Assembly: GCF_000002985.6 (NCBI RefSeq)
Contig: NC_003283.11
Span: 1,054,001 to 1,118,000, forward strand
Length of the DNA stretch: 64,000 nt
Direction of reading: 5' to 3'
Source: Caenorhabditis elegans
Taxonomy: Eukaryota; Nematoda; Chromadorea; Rhabditida; Rhabditidae
The translations under genes and the position numbers were made by a program. Positions 45,885-58,261 of the stretch are shown one piece after another. The notes beneath the pieces were generated by a model. That model saw nothing but the letters and a program-made list of their open reading frames with translations, was not told where the DNA came from and did no database searches. Within the stretch, counting starts at the first letter, position 1. Every line of letters begins with the position of its first letter.

Positions 45885-46285
45885 GGTGGGCGACAAACGA
45901 TTTTTTCCGGCAAATCGGCAAATCGGCAAATTCCTGGAATTGAAATTTCCGGCAAACCGGCAAACCGGCAAATTGCCGATTTGCCGAATTTCAATTTCAA
46001 ATGGCAAAATTAAACGCATCATATGAATTTTCCTATATCTATTTTGAGAAGTACGCATATTCTATGAAAATATGTAGAAACAACGGGAAAAATTCAAAAA
46101 TGGACAGTTTTAAGTGCTTCCGTCTTATAAAAAATCCCTCTGAATATTTCCGGCAAATCTGGTATCCGGCAAATCGGCAAGTCGGCAATTTGCCTTAAAT
46201 TAAAATTTCTGGCAAATAGGTAAACCGGCAAATTGCCGGAATTGGAAATTTCCGGCAAATCGGCAAATTGCCGAAAAAAAACGCG
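45885..46285. mobile_element. GGCAAAT-family element, full length
   Basis: Starts AGGGGTGGGCGACAAACGAT with GGCAAATCGGCAAATCGGC, has the core (AACGCATCATATGAATTTTC, CCGTCTTATAAAAAATCCC), then inverted and direct GGCAAATTGCCG words to about 46285. The best-preserved copy in the window. Confidence 0.75.
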
Positions 46286-47151
46286 TATTTCTCGGGAAAT
46301 AGTTCTATTCTACCAAATTTTTAAAAAATTTTGAAAACCAGTGCTTAATTCTCTACCCAGTTTGATCTTACTGCCTGGTTACATAGGTCACAGAAATGAT
46401 GACTAACTAGAACATACAAGATTTCCCAAAGTACCATTGCCCTCGATGTTGAACAACGCTATACTCTAGCCAACGTGAAACACAAATTGTCTAGCCTACA
46501 AAACAACGCACACTTTTTGATCTCTGCCGTCTCTTTTTGGACTCGAATCTTTCTTTTTTTCGACGGGTCTCTTCGTTGTTTTGATGACTTTCTTCAAGAT
46601 TTATATTTCAAATTTTCAAATTTTCAAACTTGAATTTCAGTTTACCTTCTTATTTTTTAAAAAATATTTTCTGATTATTTTTTACTCACAAAAAATGATT
46701 TTAGCTCTCAGTTAGATTTTTAGTTGAAACCTATGTCATTTTAAAAAGGACCTTCAAAATAGGATACTTAACTCGATCTAAAAAATTTCTCTGCTCTATC
46801 TCATTTCCTTATACTATTTCTAACGTTTTTATATGTTAAAGTGTAGAGCTACATGATCTTTTTTTTTGTTATTTTATTAACCTTGAAGGAAAAAATCATC
46901 CAAACTTCTGACTAGTGAGTTGTTAACGTGTTTAATTAATATTTTCAACTCTGGAGGTTCGATTGCAAAATCATAAAAAGTACGCAAAAATCCCAATTTG
47001 ACGGGCCTCTAAAGTTGGAAAAAATGCACAAAAAAAATTTAAAATCGACTTTTTCCTAGTTCAAAATGCCTCTCTTCCGCTAATTTATTTGTAGTGTCCC
47101 ATTTAGAAGGTCCTCTTTCAAATGACATAGGCTTCATTTGGAAGTTTAATT
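46286..47151. other. Intergenic, upstream of the dehydrogenase-like gene
   Basis: No exon found. AT-rich with several T-runs; presumed promoter of the following gene lies at its right end. Confidence 0.4.
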
Positions 47152-47438
47152 ATGAGCCGAAAAACTTCCCTTGTTAAGCTTTTTAGAATGTCCACTCGCT
47201 TTGATGTGGTTGTCTATGGAGCAACTGGTTTCACTGGTACATTTATTGTTGAACGTATGATAAAATCACAGTTTTTCGATGATTTATCAATTGCGGTTGC
47301 TGGAAGGAATGAGAAGAAGCTCAGAGAGGTGTTGAGAATTGTTGGAGAGAAAACTGGTACGCTTAAATATTTTTTTTTCTGAATATTACCAATTTTTAAA
47401 TATAAACCGACTTTTGTTGAAAAGAAATAATAGCTTTA

Positions 47439-47800
47439 AAGGTGGAGTAGCTCCAGTGGGGATTTATTTTAAATACATTTATAATAAACTGATATATCCA
47501 AACATCATAATAAAAAACTCCAAAAATTTTTAGATATTTTACAATTCCCGGTTAAAGTTTTGGCAAATTGGAATAATTTTGAAAAATATCAGGTTTTGAG
47601 TAAATTCATAGCAATGTCCCATGTTTCGACCCCAACAATGTTTTAATGCAAATAATTAAAACATAATTACAGTATAAGAAAGTAGAAAAAACAAAAGTTT
47701 TTTGGTCGACTTCCAAAATTATGTCACTTTTTGTCAGTAAATAAAAAAAAGTTCAAAAAATTTTTTAAAAGTTTTATTGTGATATCCCGTCCTTTTTTTT
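47439..47800. mobile_element. AAAGGTGGAGTAGC-family repeat, copy inside dehydrogenase-like gene
   Basis: Begins AAAGGTGGAGTAGCTCCAGT, contains CATCATAATAAAAAACTCC and TCGACTTCCAAAATTATG. Diverged copies are at 48110-48340, 52320-52580 and 60523-60910, all beginning near the same word. Confidence 0.75.
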
Positions 47801-48109
47801 ACCGCAGGAGTAGTTTTAAACATTTTCCCCTCTGGTGTTACTTCACCTCTAAAAACGCTTTGAGTGACCTGAACCACGTGGAATCATTTGTTCAACTGCA
47901 TAGTGGACCGATGGGGTACTCGCTTAACACTGGAACCTATGAAACTGTACTCTTGGCAGTGAGTAATGAAAATGAAAATAAAATGAAAGAAATTAGAAAG
48001 TCTACAATGCCAAACGACATTGAGAATGGAACAGTTATTCCACCGCGTCGAGGAGTTGTCTGGAAAATTGAAGGTAAGTTTTGTAATTTTGTTTTCCGAA
48101 GTTTTCAAT

Positions 48110-49290
48110 TGTTAAAGGTGGAATAGCGCCAGTGCCAAACTGGCCGCATATCATAATAAAACTTTTCAAAAAGTTTTTGAAATTTTATTATTTACTGTCA
48201 AAAAGTGTCAATTACTCAGTTTTTGCCACTCATAATTTTGGAAGTCGACCAAAAAAAATTGTTCTACATTTGTTATACTGTAATTCTGTTTTAATTTTTT
48301 GTATTAAAACGTTGTAGAGGTCGTAACATGCGACATTGCTTCGGATTTCCTCCAAAGCTCATACTTTCAACATTTTTCCACTTTTTTTGAAATTAGGTCG
48401 TTTTGAAGCATTATAAGTGTATTTAGAAGGAATCATCACAAAAATCACGTGAAACTGGCCTACAGAACTGGTTTTTTTTGAATATTGACAAAATATAAAG
48501 ATTTAAAATAAAAACAATAATACGGCCGGTACTCAAAAAAAAGAATATGAGTGTCTGGGCTCTCACAAGAAAATTTTGTAACACTCGAAAACGGAAACTT
48601 TTCGAATTTTTACAGACCTCGAAGAAATAAGTTTTCAAAAGTACCGATATCTTAGACTTTGCCCTTTCATACCAAAAATGGCCCAAAACTACCGAATTTT
48701 GTAATGAGACGTTTTTTTTTAAACATTTCTCTTTAAAAAGTTATGGCGGTTGAAAGTTCTGAAAAAAAGGCATATTTTCCGCTAAAGTCAATGTTTTTTT
48801 AATTATCACTTTTTAATGCAAATTGTGGACCTTTTTTAAGCGTTTATTTGTTGACCTAAATACATTTTCGGATACAAGTTATTTTTGTGCCCCACCGACG
48901 TTGGCGAAATTTCGATTTTAGCTGAAAATGAGTCTTTTTTCCAGAAGTTTGAATTACCATAACTTTTTTTTGAGAAATTTTCAAAACGTTTCATTACGAA
49001 ATTCCGTAATTTTGGGCCTGAGAAAACAAAGTCTCAGATTTCGGTACTCCACTTTTAAGCAAGTTTTTTGCCGAATTTGCCGAGCTCGGCAAATTCGGCA
49101 AATTTGCCGTGCTAGACAAACTCCAAAAAATTTTATCCTTTTTGATGTTTTTTGGAGTTGGAGCACCAAAACTTTTGTGTCATTTTACTGAATTTTTGGG
49201 GACAAAATCAATAGTTTTGGTCAAAATTGTATTTCCAAATTTTTGATGTGTGCGGCAAATTCGGCAAATTCGGCAAATTCGACAATTCAA
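48110..49290. repeat. Three repeat copies in one intron
   Basis: 48110-48340 is an AAAGGTGGAATAGCGCC-family copy. 48640-49055 is a palindrome with GGCCCAAAACTACCGAATTT at left and its inverse GAAATTCCGTAATTTTGGGC at right. 49065-49290 is a GGCAAATTCGGCAAAT-family fragment. Together they fill the intron before 49337. Confidence 0.7.
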
Positions 49291-50537
49291 AGTTTAAAAA
49301 AATATTCGACTATTCTTCTATATACAATATTTTCAGAAAAAGAGCTTCAAGGCTTTGCCATCCCATTCCCTGGTGCTGATCTATCAGTGATGGTCCGGAG
49401 TCAATATTATGATGCGACTGTTCGAAAATCTCGTCCTGTTCATCTTTCTAGTTACTTTCAACTTGACACTCGATTCAAGACGTATCGCCTGATTCTCTGG
49501 GGTGCTATCACGCGCGCCTTTGCTCTTGCTTCATTCACTCGCCGAATCCTTTTGAAATACCCGGATCAGTGCAGTTTCCGAATGTTCAAGAAATCGGGTC
49601 CAAGTGCTCAACAAATTGCTGAAGCGTCATTCACGTATTGGTTCTTTGGATATGGATACAAGGAGACTATTCCACTGGATCAGCAGCACGAGAGAAAAGT
49701 CGATAGAAAAGTGGTGGCTACTTGTAAGGGACCAGATCTCGCATATATGGCAGCTAGTGGTTGTGTTCTTTCCGCTGCACTAGCATTGGTTAAAGATAAG
49801 AACAACCTGCCAAAGGAGTGAGTTTTTGGAAATTCTAGTAACTGTTTGATACTAAAAAGATTATGTACATATGTATGTTGACACGGCTTCCAGTCTTCTA
49901 ACAAACGTCAAAATTACCAATAAAAATTTCAGTTTTTCAGAGGAGGCGTCTACACTCCAGCCGCTGCTTTTGGAGACTCCAAGATATACGATTACCTGGC
50001 AACCTTTGGAATTAATTTTCATTTGGAATCTGAATACGATCTCTAACCTTACTTTGTTTTCTTTGCCATCGTTTACTCTTTTTATATTTCCGTTAAAAAT
50101 CATTCATTAATTTAAACTCAACATCATGCAATAGTATCGGAGTGAGAATCACAAATCACAATAGCATAACACAAAAAAAATACGCCTAAAATATTTCACT
50201 TTTACATATTATACATAAGTCGTACCGTCGTATTTTCCATATCAAAAGCCAAGCAGTCTCCCAGTATTTTCTTACAAGGAAAGGTTTTTAGTTTACCGTC
50301 AGACTTTAAAACGAGACATGTGTCATTTGAAAGTGTTCCATAAGGATATGTCACTGCAAAATTTTAAGCGACAAAGCTAAACTCTCCACCCCTCTAGCAA
50401 CGATCTGAAACTGTTACAGTGCATTTTTCCACTACTTTGGAGGCCTGTAGAATTACACCAAAATCTCTGAAACAACAATTAAGAATTCTGAACAGTTTTA
50501 TGAAAGCCAGAGGGTACATTATTCTAATTATTCTAAT

Positions 50538-51051
50538 TTACTCTCTTCACAGATTAAGTTACTCTCTGTGGCTTCCCACTATAATTTACTCTCTGTGGCT
50601 TCACAGATTAAGTTACTCTCTGTGGCTTCACAGTATATTTTACTCTCTGTGGCTTCACAGTATATTTTACTCTCTGTGGCTTCCCACTGTATTTTACTCT
50701 CTGTGGCTTCACAGTATATTTTACTCTCTGTGGCTTCCCACTATATTTTACTCTCTGTGGCTTCACAGTATATTTTACTCTCTGTGGCTTCACAGTATTT
50801 TTTACTCTCTGTGGCTTCCCACTATATTTTACTCTCTGTGGCTTCACAGTATATTTTACTCTCTGTGGCTTCACAGTATTTTTTACTCTCTGTGGCTTCC
50901 CACTATATTTTACTCTCTGTGGCTTCCCACTATATTTTACTCTCTGTGGCTTCACAGTATATTTTACTCTCTGTGGCTTCACAGTATTTTTTACTCTCTG
51001 TGGCTTCCCACTATATTTTACTCTCTGTGGCTTCCCACTATATTTTACTCT
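50538..51051 (+). repeat. 27-bp minisatellite, about 19 copies
   Basis: Unit TTTACTCTCTGTGGCTTCAC followed by AGTATAT, alternating between variants ending GGCTTCACAG and GGCTTCCCAC. Units are nearly identical in length, so all three frames stay open over about 500 bp, giving apparent proteins of repeated LLSVASQYI. There is no start context, splice structure or family, so I treat it as non-coding. Variants follow a regular order (HYI, QYI, QYF by encoded residues), indicating higher-order amplification. Confidence 0.9.
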
Positions 51052-53214
51052 CCAAAAATAATTTCCAAGTTTTTAATGATTTGTTGCATATTGAAAAAAA
51101 CATTTTTCGGGTTTTTTGAAATGAATATCGTAGCTACAGAAACGGTAGTACACTCTTCTGAAAATACAAAAAATTTGCAATTTTTATAGCTAGGGCACTT
51201 TTTTTTAATGAATAGCGCTATTCTATATAGCGTAGCCTTAAAGACGGTCAGGTTTGTTATATTCTTGCTAAAAAAAGTGCCTTAAAACAACAAATAGAAA
51301 ATTTTTTGTTCTATCAAATGAATGCATGATCGTCTTTTTAGCTATGTTTTTCATTCCAAAAAACCGGAATTTTTTTTTCATAATGACCACCTTTAAAAAA
51401 TTTGAAAATTATTTTAGGTTGGTTGCAATCATGCTGAAAAAAATGTCCTAACACTTTTTTAATGTTTTGAAAATTCAAAAAAAAAAAGTTTTTTGTGAGT
51501 CAAAACAGTTTTGAATCGGAGCTTTTTATTCGTAAAAAACATTGGGACGCAGGAAAGATCGCCTACTCAGTCAGTCATGCGGCGGAATATCCGGGAAGTA
51601 TTGGATTTCAATTTGTACATTTCAAGAATCCCCCTTTAGATTTATTTTATGAATGAATACTTTCACAACGGCTTTATACGTCATAACTTTTGGTAGTATA
51701 TATCAATAATTTAAATGCGAAAGTTTTTGTCAATGGGCTTACCGGAATTTGCAATTTTATTTTTTTTTAACTTTTAAATTAAAGGTGGGGAAACATTTTT
51801 AAATGACTCCAAACTTTCCACTGATTCCAAAAAACTATGTGAAAAAATTGAAAAAAAATTCCCTGATTTTATATTTGAGCCTGAAATCGCGATTTTCATT
51901 TGCGTACCGATGAGATTTTTCAAATGCGCGCCCAAAAAAATGCTCCTCGGAGCACAGTCGCTTTCAAGCTCAAATATAAAATCAAGTAAATTTTTTTTTC
52001 ATTTAGATATTCGGAATCAGGGGAAAATTTGGAGTCATTTAAAAATATTTCCCAGATTTCCGTACCACCTTTAAAAATTTTTTGAATTCTGGCTTTTTAT
52101 CAAACATTTTTTTCAAAGTTAAGCGATTTTTGAGCTAACGAAAATAGTTTCTCTTTTTCAAATCCTTTTATAAAAATTCCCAAACTTTTCCATTTTTTGA
52201 ATTCAGATACAAGAACTTTTTAGGCAATCTGAACACATTGTACCTTTATTTTCTGAGTTCTTTCATTTTTGCCCCAGGCTACTGGATGGTCAATACTTTA
52301 ATTTCCCGCAAACTTTTTTTTGAGCATTTAAAGGTGGAGTAGCATCACTGGGAAACCGAATATCATAATTAATCGTTTCCAAAAAATTTTGAAATTTTTT
52401 TATTCACTGTCAAAAAGTGACAATTACTCAGTTTTTACCGCCCATAATTTTGGAAGTCGACCAAAAAAAATATTTTCGTACATTTTTTATACCGTAGTTT
52501 TGTTTTAATTATTCGTGTTAAAACATTGTAGGGGTCGGAACATGCGACATTGCTTTGGATTTCCTGAAAAAATCATATTTTTCAAAATTTTGGCAATTAT
52601 TTAAGACAAAATCCCCCTTAAAATTTACCTCTTTTTAAACTGTTCAAACGAGCTGACAAGTAGCTTTTTCAGTCTTAAAGTTAACCACTCTCGCATTTTT
52701 TTTTACTGCCCTCCAAGTATTCGCAAACAATCGCAATGCGAGAGAGTGTTCAGTTTTTTGGTCGGAACTTTTTATTTGCCAATCTCTCAAATATTTACTT
52801 TCTTTTTTCCGCCTCCCCACTCATTGAGACGGTTTAATCTTGACTTGAAGCCGACCCATTACCCCACCTGACTGAAATGCTTATGAACTTTCCTAAATTT
52901 TATGTAATAATCTCTCTTGATAAATGATTGTGTTGTTAAAACTTTGTATTCCGCTTTGAAGTTTTTTTATTTTTTTTAAGGTCTCTGTTTTTTGAGAAAT
53001 TCCAGCACATTCCCATCAATGGAAATTTTGACAGAAAAAAGTACCTAACAATAAGTAGAGCAAACCAGCACCTTGTGGAGACCAATTAGTGACGGAGAAT
53101 TCGAGCAAAAATTCTTGCAAAAAACAGTTTTTTGTAAAAGTCGTTACGATTTTCTTAAAATAATCTTCGGCGTGTTGCACTTGATGTTGTACTTCGTTTT
53201 TTATTTTCCCTCCC
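51052..53214. other. Repeat-rich intergenic region
   Basis: No gene seen. Contains a palindrome (51778-52074), an AAAGGTGGAGTAGC-family copy (52320-52580), and a short inverted repeat around 52688-52748 (ACTCTCGCAT / ATGCGAGAGAGT). Confidence 0.5.
51778..52074. repeat. Palindromic element, TTAAAGGTGG termini
   Basis: Left arm TTAAAGGTGGGGAAACATTT ... TTTTATATTTGAGCCTGAAA, right arm TTCAAGCTCAAATATAAAAT ... CCGTACCACCTTTAA. The centre holds ATGCTCCTCGGAGCA. Confidence 0.8.
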
Positions 53215-53335
53215 CTCAGCCTAAGCCTAAGCCTGCGCCTACGCCTAAGCCTTAGCGTAAGCCTAAGCATAAGCTTAGACTTTAGTCTAAGCCTAAGCTT
53301 AAACCTAAGCATAGGCCTATGCTTAAGCCCGAGCC
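53215..53335. repeat. Interstitial GCCTAA array
   Basis: GCCTAAGCCTAAGCCTGCGC and further degenerate units, opposite in orientation to the 1.2-kb array, with a C-rich flank (CCCTCCCCTCAGCCTAAGCC). Confidence 0.85.
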
Positions 53336-53419
53336 AAAAAAACCGAATTGTAAGACTTGGAGATTTCGTAATATTTGGAGGGAAGCGAGCAACCTTTGGG
53401 GATATTTTTTCTTAGTAAA

Positions 53420-53870
53420 GTTATAGAATGCCATTATTCAAATTCCTATCTCATGGGAAGAAAAGTTCAAATTCTGTACCAACAGCTCGCCTTGCGTTTT
53501 ACAATAACTTCGCAGGCAACTCAAAAGTAATCTGTGTATATTTTTCAGTAATCTGAATAAAGATTATCACTAAGAAACTTGGAAATTTCGTAATATTTGA
53601 AGGGATGCGAGCAATCTCTACATATTCGCGATCAACCTTTGGAGATTTTTTTTCTTAGTGAAGTTATAGAATGCCAATATTCAAATTCCTCTCTCATGGG
53701 AAGAAAAGTTCAAATTCTGTACCTGCGTATATTTTTTTATAACTCCGTTCTTCCCACAAGAAAGGCCTTCTTTCCATGAGATAGGAATTCAAATATCGGC
53801 AGCATTCATAGGTACAGAATTCGAACCTTTCTTCACATGAGATAAACATTTTATATCGATCAAATTAACC
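53420..53870. repeat. Direct and inverted duplication of about 65 bp
   Basis: GTTATAGAATGCCATTATTC and CTCATGGGAAGAAAAGTTCA occur at 53421-53482 and 53663-53722. An inverted relative with CCATGAGATAGGAATTC and GGTACAGAATTCGAACC follows at 53770-53845. Confidence 0.7.
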
Positions 53871-56800
53871 CTCAAGTAAAGTGGGACCTTTGATGAATAT
53901 AATCATTCTGATGATATTTAATTCCGATGATTAATCCATTTTTCTTTCTCTCACACTTATGAACTAAAATGATTACTAAATTAAGGCGTGATATTCTAAG
54001 GTGTGATAACATATGATATTTATTTTTAAATTTAAATAAAGTTTTTTTTTTAATTTTTGCTAAAAAACGAATAGTTTACAACCGCCTCGCTCAAATGTAT
54101 TTTGATAAAAGTGGCTATTTAGGCTTAAGCCGCGCCATACCGCCGGTGTGTCATAAGGATTTCCAATATTTTATTCCAGTTGGGCATCCTAGTATGTTTT
54201 TCGGGCCCTTAGGCTGGTTGGATTGGGATTTCCAATGTTTTATTCCACTTGGGCACCCTAAGTCTAAATAGCTCTTTTTCTTTTCTTTTGCGCTCCAAGC
54301 GCAAGGAAAAACCTTCTTGTAACTTTTTAAGAGGGTTTCATATATTTTATTAAAATCGGGGCGAAGCCCTGATTTTAAATCCATATTGTTTTTTTTGTCT
54401 TCCACTATCCCTGCAAATAGGAAAGAGAATGTGTTCTTTCTGATGAAGTAAAAATCATCATAAAATCTTAAAAACTGAGAGCAGGAGGTAATATTTGAAT
54501 ATATTGGGTTGTAAATGTGTGTCTCCCTGTGGGTGGGGTGGCGATGTGTTGGCAGCCAACCCTTCAACGAACTGTATCTCCCCCCTGTATCTCCCTTCAA
54601 AGTGAGAATTGGGTGACAAAAATTTGGAGGAATATGAAGAAAGGTGTAAGGATTTCAAAAATATTAATTTTAAACACCAGACCAAACCACTTTTTCTGGG
54701 CAAGAGGCAGAAAATTAATTTTTTGAAAAAATTTCAAACTGGCACAAAATTTTTTCAAAAATAAATTTTCACAAATTGTTAATAGATTCCATTTTTCATA
54801 AATATTGTTCATTGAACACAAAAAAGAAAACAAAGATTCATCAAAAAATGAGTGAAAAATCGCAAAAATTCGAAACAGTCCGTGCTGAAAAACTCGATTT
54901 TTTGGCGGTGTTGAAAACATTTTCACTAAAATTTTTTTGAAACTTAGTTTTTCGGATTTAGCGTCAAATTTTGAAACTATATAAAAAACAGAATTAAAAT
55001 TGATTTCAGATTGAGTGAGCAATAAACGCTCAAAGTTGAAAAATGAACAACGCAAAAACGGCAAAAGCTTGCTTCAAGGTCGATTATCTCAGTGCGTTTT
55101 CACTCAATTTTCAAAATTTTTTTGCTGTATCGCTTTAGAAATATTTTTAATTTCCTTTTTTTTTCCTCAAAATCAAAATATCTCAAACGACCGCCATCCT
55201 ACGAGAAGGGAACAAAAAAGTTTTTGGAAAAAAATCGAAAATTTTTTTTCTGCCTCGTTTTTCAAAATGAAAAAAATCACTTTTTCGGAATAATTTTTAC
55301 TTGAGAATGTGTAAAAAATCTTTTTCTACAAGAATTTCACCCTAAAACCAAAGATTTCTCAAAGAGAACAGCGCACGAAGCGGTGGTTTAAAAAAAAAAC
55401 GCGAAAAAAACACACCGAAGGGGGGGGGGAGGTCGGAAATGCAAATTTTGACTTTGAAGCTCTCTAAAAGAGCTCACAGTAGACTAGCGCGGCAAGAGAT
55501 ATGTCGTAAAATATACATATCTGATCCTGTAACAGTAATTAGAGACCAGATTTACAGCCAGTCTACATGCATCACTGTGGAGACTCTGTGGAGAGGGAGG
55601 AGGCAAGAGAAAGGGGAGACAAGAGGGGGCGGGCGGGCACTGCTGAACCTTGAAAGGGCCGTAGCTCCGCTCACAATTGGAATTGAAAAATGAAAAGTAT
55701 ATATTTGAAGTCAGCGTTAAAAGGAGAATATGATAGCATTTAAAATTTTGAAAATTGGTGAAGAATGAAAAAAAAAGCCTCTGGAGCAAGGCTTGAAGCT
55801 CACAACTTCAGGAACGGGGCTCGAGGAACTCATGGCCAAAAACTTTTTGTTTGTCTCGCTTCTCATAGCAAAAATAATAAGATTGAGAGCATAAAATTCA
55901 CATTTCAGTAAAAACTGGTCCAGGAAAAGAGGGAAATTGAAATTTCGAGGTCAAAAATTAAATGTTCTAAAATCGTTGAAAATGGTCGTAGAGAGCTGTG
56001 CTTTCAGCATCCATTCGGTATTTATGTACTAATTACGAATTTAACATAAAATCCCATTCGGTAGTGGAAAATTTTTTATTTTTCCAGCAAAAACCTCATT
56101 TTTTTGACAACATTTTTTCTGGCTCGATTTTCAGAATGAAAAAATAACTTTTTTGGAATAAATTTTACTTTAAAATGTAGCCAGAAGCTTACTCTACAAT
56201 ACTTTCACTTTGAAACCCAAGATTTGTGAAAGAGAACAGCGCACGAAGCGGTGGTTTGAGGATTGCGCCCAAAAAAACAAAGGGGGGAACATGCAATTTT
56301 CGCTTTCACACTAAAGAGCCCACTTCTATAGCTTAAAAAAGTCGTAGAATTTTTTCAAGATACACGTTGAAAAGCCCTCGTCGAGTTGTATACACCCCTA
56401 AAAAATCGTGAAATAATCTCAAGTATTCGAATTTTCCTTCAATTAAAACCACCCGAAAATGACGGAAAATAGCGTATTTTGAGTTTGACTCAAAATATCT
56501 CGGCTCAATGAGCTCCAATCTTTCTGAAATAAAGAATACAGAGGTGGGCAAGCTTTTTGAAGAAACAGCAAAAAACCGCATCAAAATCCATCCACCCGCC
56601 GTCAAGTTACACGCGCGTTTTCATTTACCACTTTTTTTGTCGACAAAAAGGGGCGGAGCGAGGGTCACTTTTGTCTAATTTGCAAGCTTAATATCTCGGC
56701 TCCTGTAAATCGAAATTGGCTCAAAATTCACAAGAAACCTTATCCTGCTACGGTCCTTCTGTCATTAAATTTTCGTGAGCTTAGACAGAAAACTGACAAA

Positions 56801-57044
56801 ACGCCAAACTTTCAAATTTTAAAAAATAGTTGAGGGTCATTTTGAAAACACCTTAAGCTCCATAACTCGGCGAGTTTTGATGGAATCAATTTGAAATTTT
56901 ACACGGAAGCTTCTTAGTGGCCTATACGTCTCTGTGTTAAATTTCGCTTTGATCGGCCAACGGGAACCCTTTGAAAAATGAAAAAAACGCTGTAATCCTA
57001 ACCCTAAATAGCGTCAGTGAGGGAGCTCACGCTCCCCCACTGAC
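53871..57044. other. Intergenic with a duplicated block, no gene seen
   Basis: A block with GAGAACAGCGCACGAAGCGG occurs at about 55225-55395 and again, diverged, at about 56095-56255 in the same orientation. A second small duplication (TTCCAATATTTTATTCCA and TTCCAATGTTTTATTCCAC, each followed by a TGGGCA word) is at 54162-54262. GGGAGCTCACGCTCCC at about 57017 is an inverted repeat flanked by GCGTCAGTG/CACTGACGC. Open frames here are not supported as genes. Confidence 0.5.
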
Positions 57045-57100
57045 GCCAAGCCCAAACTAAGCATAGGTCTAAGTCTAAGCCTAAGCCTAAGTAGTATAAA
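57045..57100. repeat. Short interstitial GCCTAA array
   Basis: GTCTAAGTCTAAGCCTAAGC in the GCCTAA orientation, directly after a 20-bp hairpin. Confidence 0.7.
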
Positions 57101-57220
57101 CTGAGTGATACTTCAAAGTTTTTTGAACGTTTACAAGTTTATTGTTTATTCATACTTAACTACTTCGTTTGAAACCAGATATTTTTTTCAAAACATATAA
57201 TACTTGTTTTGATGAACCCT

Positions 57221-57243
57221 TATATATATATATATATATATAT
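57221..57243. repeat. TA dinucleotide microsatellite
   Basis: About 11 perfect TA units. Confidence 0.9.
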
Positions 57244-58261
57244 GAAAAATTATGAAATTTAGTAAGTTCATTCTCATCTTCAATATGAATCTGACTCCTT
57301 TAAATATTTCAAAAGTCAAGACTTGGCTTGCGATGTCTATCATTCTTTGATTCCTCAAAATTCTAATGGAACATCATAAATCATATCACTTAGGGTTTGG
57401 CGTTAGGAAGCTTGTTCCGAAGTGTTAAATGGCTTTTAGTTTACACTTTTTGCCAAAGATTTTGTCTTCGATGTTTAGTTTGAAAAATAGTTTTTTTTTA
57501 ATTACTCGGATCTGAAAAGTTTAGAGCAGTAAAGGAAACATTTGTAACATTGCCTTTTTTCTAAAAAATTCAAAACTATTTATAAACATTTCAAATTCTT
57601 TAAAAATCCGATAGACATTTTTATGTTTTCCTATGTTTTTTTGATTTTTTGAGTTTCCTTGAAGACCTAGAAAAATCGAAAAAATCAACAAAAAAAACCA
57701 AACCATACACTTTAGATATTCCTGAAAATATATTTGTGTTTTGATTGCTCTATTGAACCTTCACATCCGCACTTGATAGTTCAAATTATTTCGTCTCGCC
57801 AGACCATTTATCTCCCCTTCATTCAATATCTCAAAGAACAACTCACAAAGGAGACGCGGCCAGATTGACGTCAAGAGCACCCCAAAAATATACATGCTTT
57901 TATGTTCTTTCCCAATTTATTTCCACTCCTGCAATGAACATTCTTATTTCATTTTTGATTACATTTTTAATAGAGAATCATTTTGTGGTGGAATTGTTGT
58001 ATTCATTATCTAATTGTCGAAAACGTTAGAAGTTCCACGAAATTATTAGAGTTCTGAAAAATCTACAAATAAATGTTGGAAATTTCAACAATAAATTTAT
58101 TTGTTTTCAGGGAAAAAGCGAAAAAATATATTTTTTAGACAGTGGTTTATTTTTTTTTGAAATATCCTTAATTATATTTCATGTCTCATTTTCGTTTTTT
58201 CATTGTTTTTTTTTGAATTCTTGAATTTTATTTGGATTTATTTTTTCTCTTTCTCGCCCCG

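Larger units (their letters stand above)
47152..50046 (+). pseudogene. Saccharopine-dehydrogenase-like (SCCPDH-type) oxidoreductase missing its middle
   Basis: Exon 1 (47152 or 47188 to 47356) encodes the N-terminal nucleotide-binding loop, FDVVVYGATGFTGTFIVERM, then SIAVAGRNEKKLREVL. Coding similarity resumes at about 47844-48074 (DLNHVESFVQLHSGPMGYSL ... RRGVVWKIE), then 49337..49817 (FAIPFPGADLSVMVRSQYYD ... CSFRMFKKSGPSAQQIAEAS ... CKGPDLAYMAASGCVLSAA) and 49941..50046 (EGGVYTPAAAFGDSKIYDYL ... ESEYDL, stop). This is the SCCPDH-like family, usually about 430 aa and lipid-droplet or membrane associated. About 130 residues, including the rest of the Rossmann domain, are absent. Their place (about 47439-47800) is filled by a dispersed repeat, and the next exon begins degenerate and out of frame. 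C. elegans has intact paralogues on chromosome V as I recall. The start at 47188 (MSTRFDVVVYG) resembles the family better. Confidence 0.75.

Noticed and set aside
50419..51189. Long open frames (over 180 aa) of repeated LLSVASQYI or YSLWLHSIF
   Set aside because: They arise because a 27-bp tandem repeat keeps every frame open; no start context, splice sites or family support translation.
53016..53312. 98-aa minus-strand frame rich in Leu and Arg
   Set aside because: Translation of the GCCTAA array at 53215-53335.
54151..54600. 149-aa minus-strand open frame with LGCPSGIKHWKS and LGCPTGIKYWKS
   Set aside because: The two similar motifs come from a short duplicated DNA block; the rest has no protein-like pattern and no splice or trans-splice signals.
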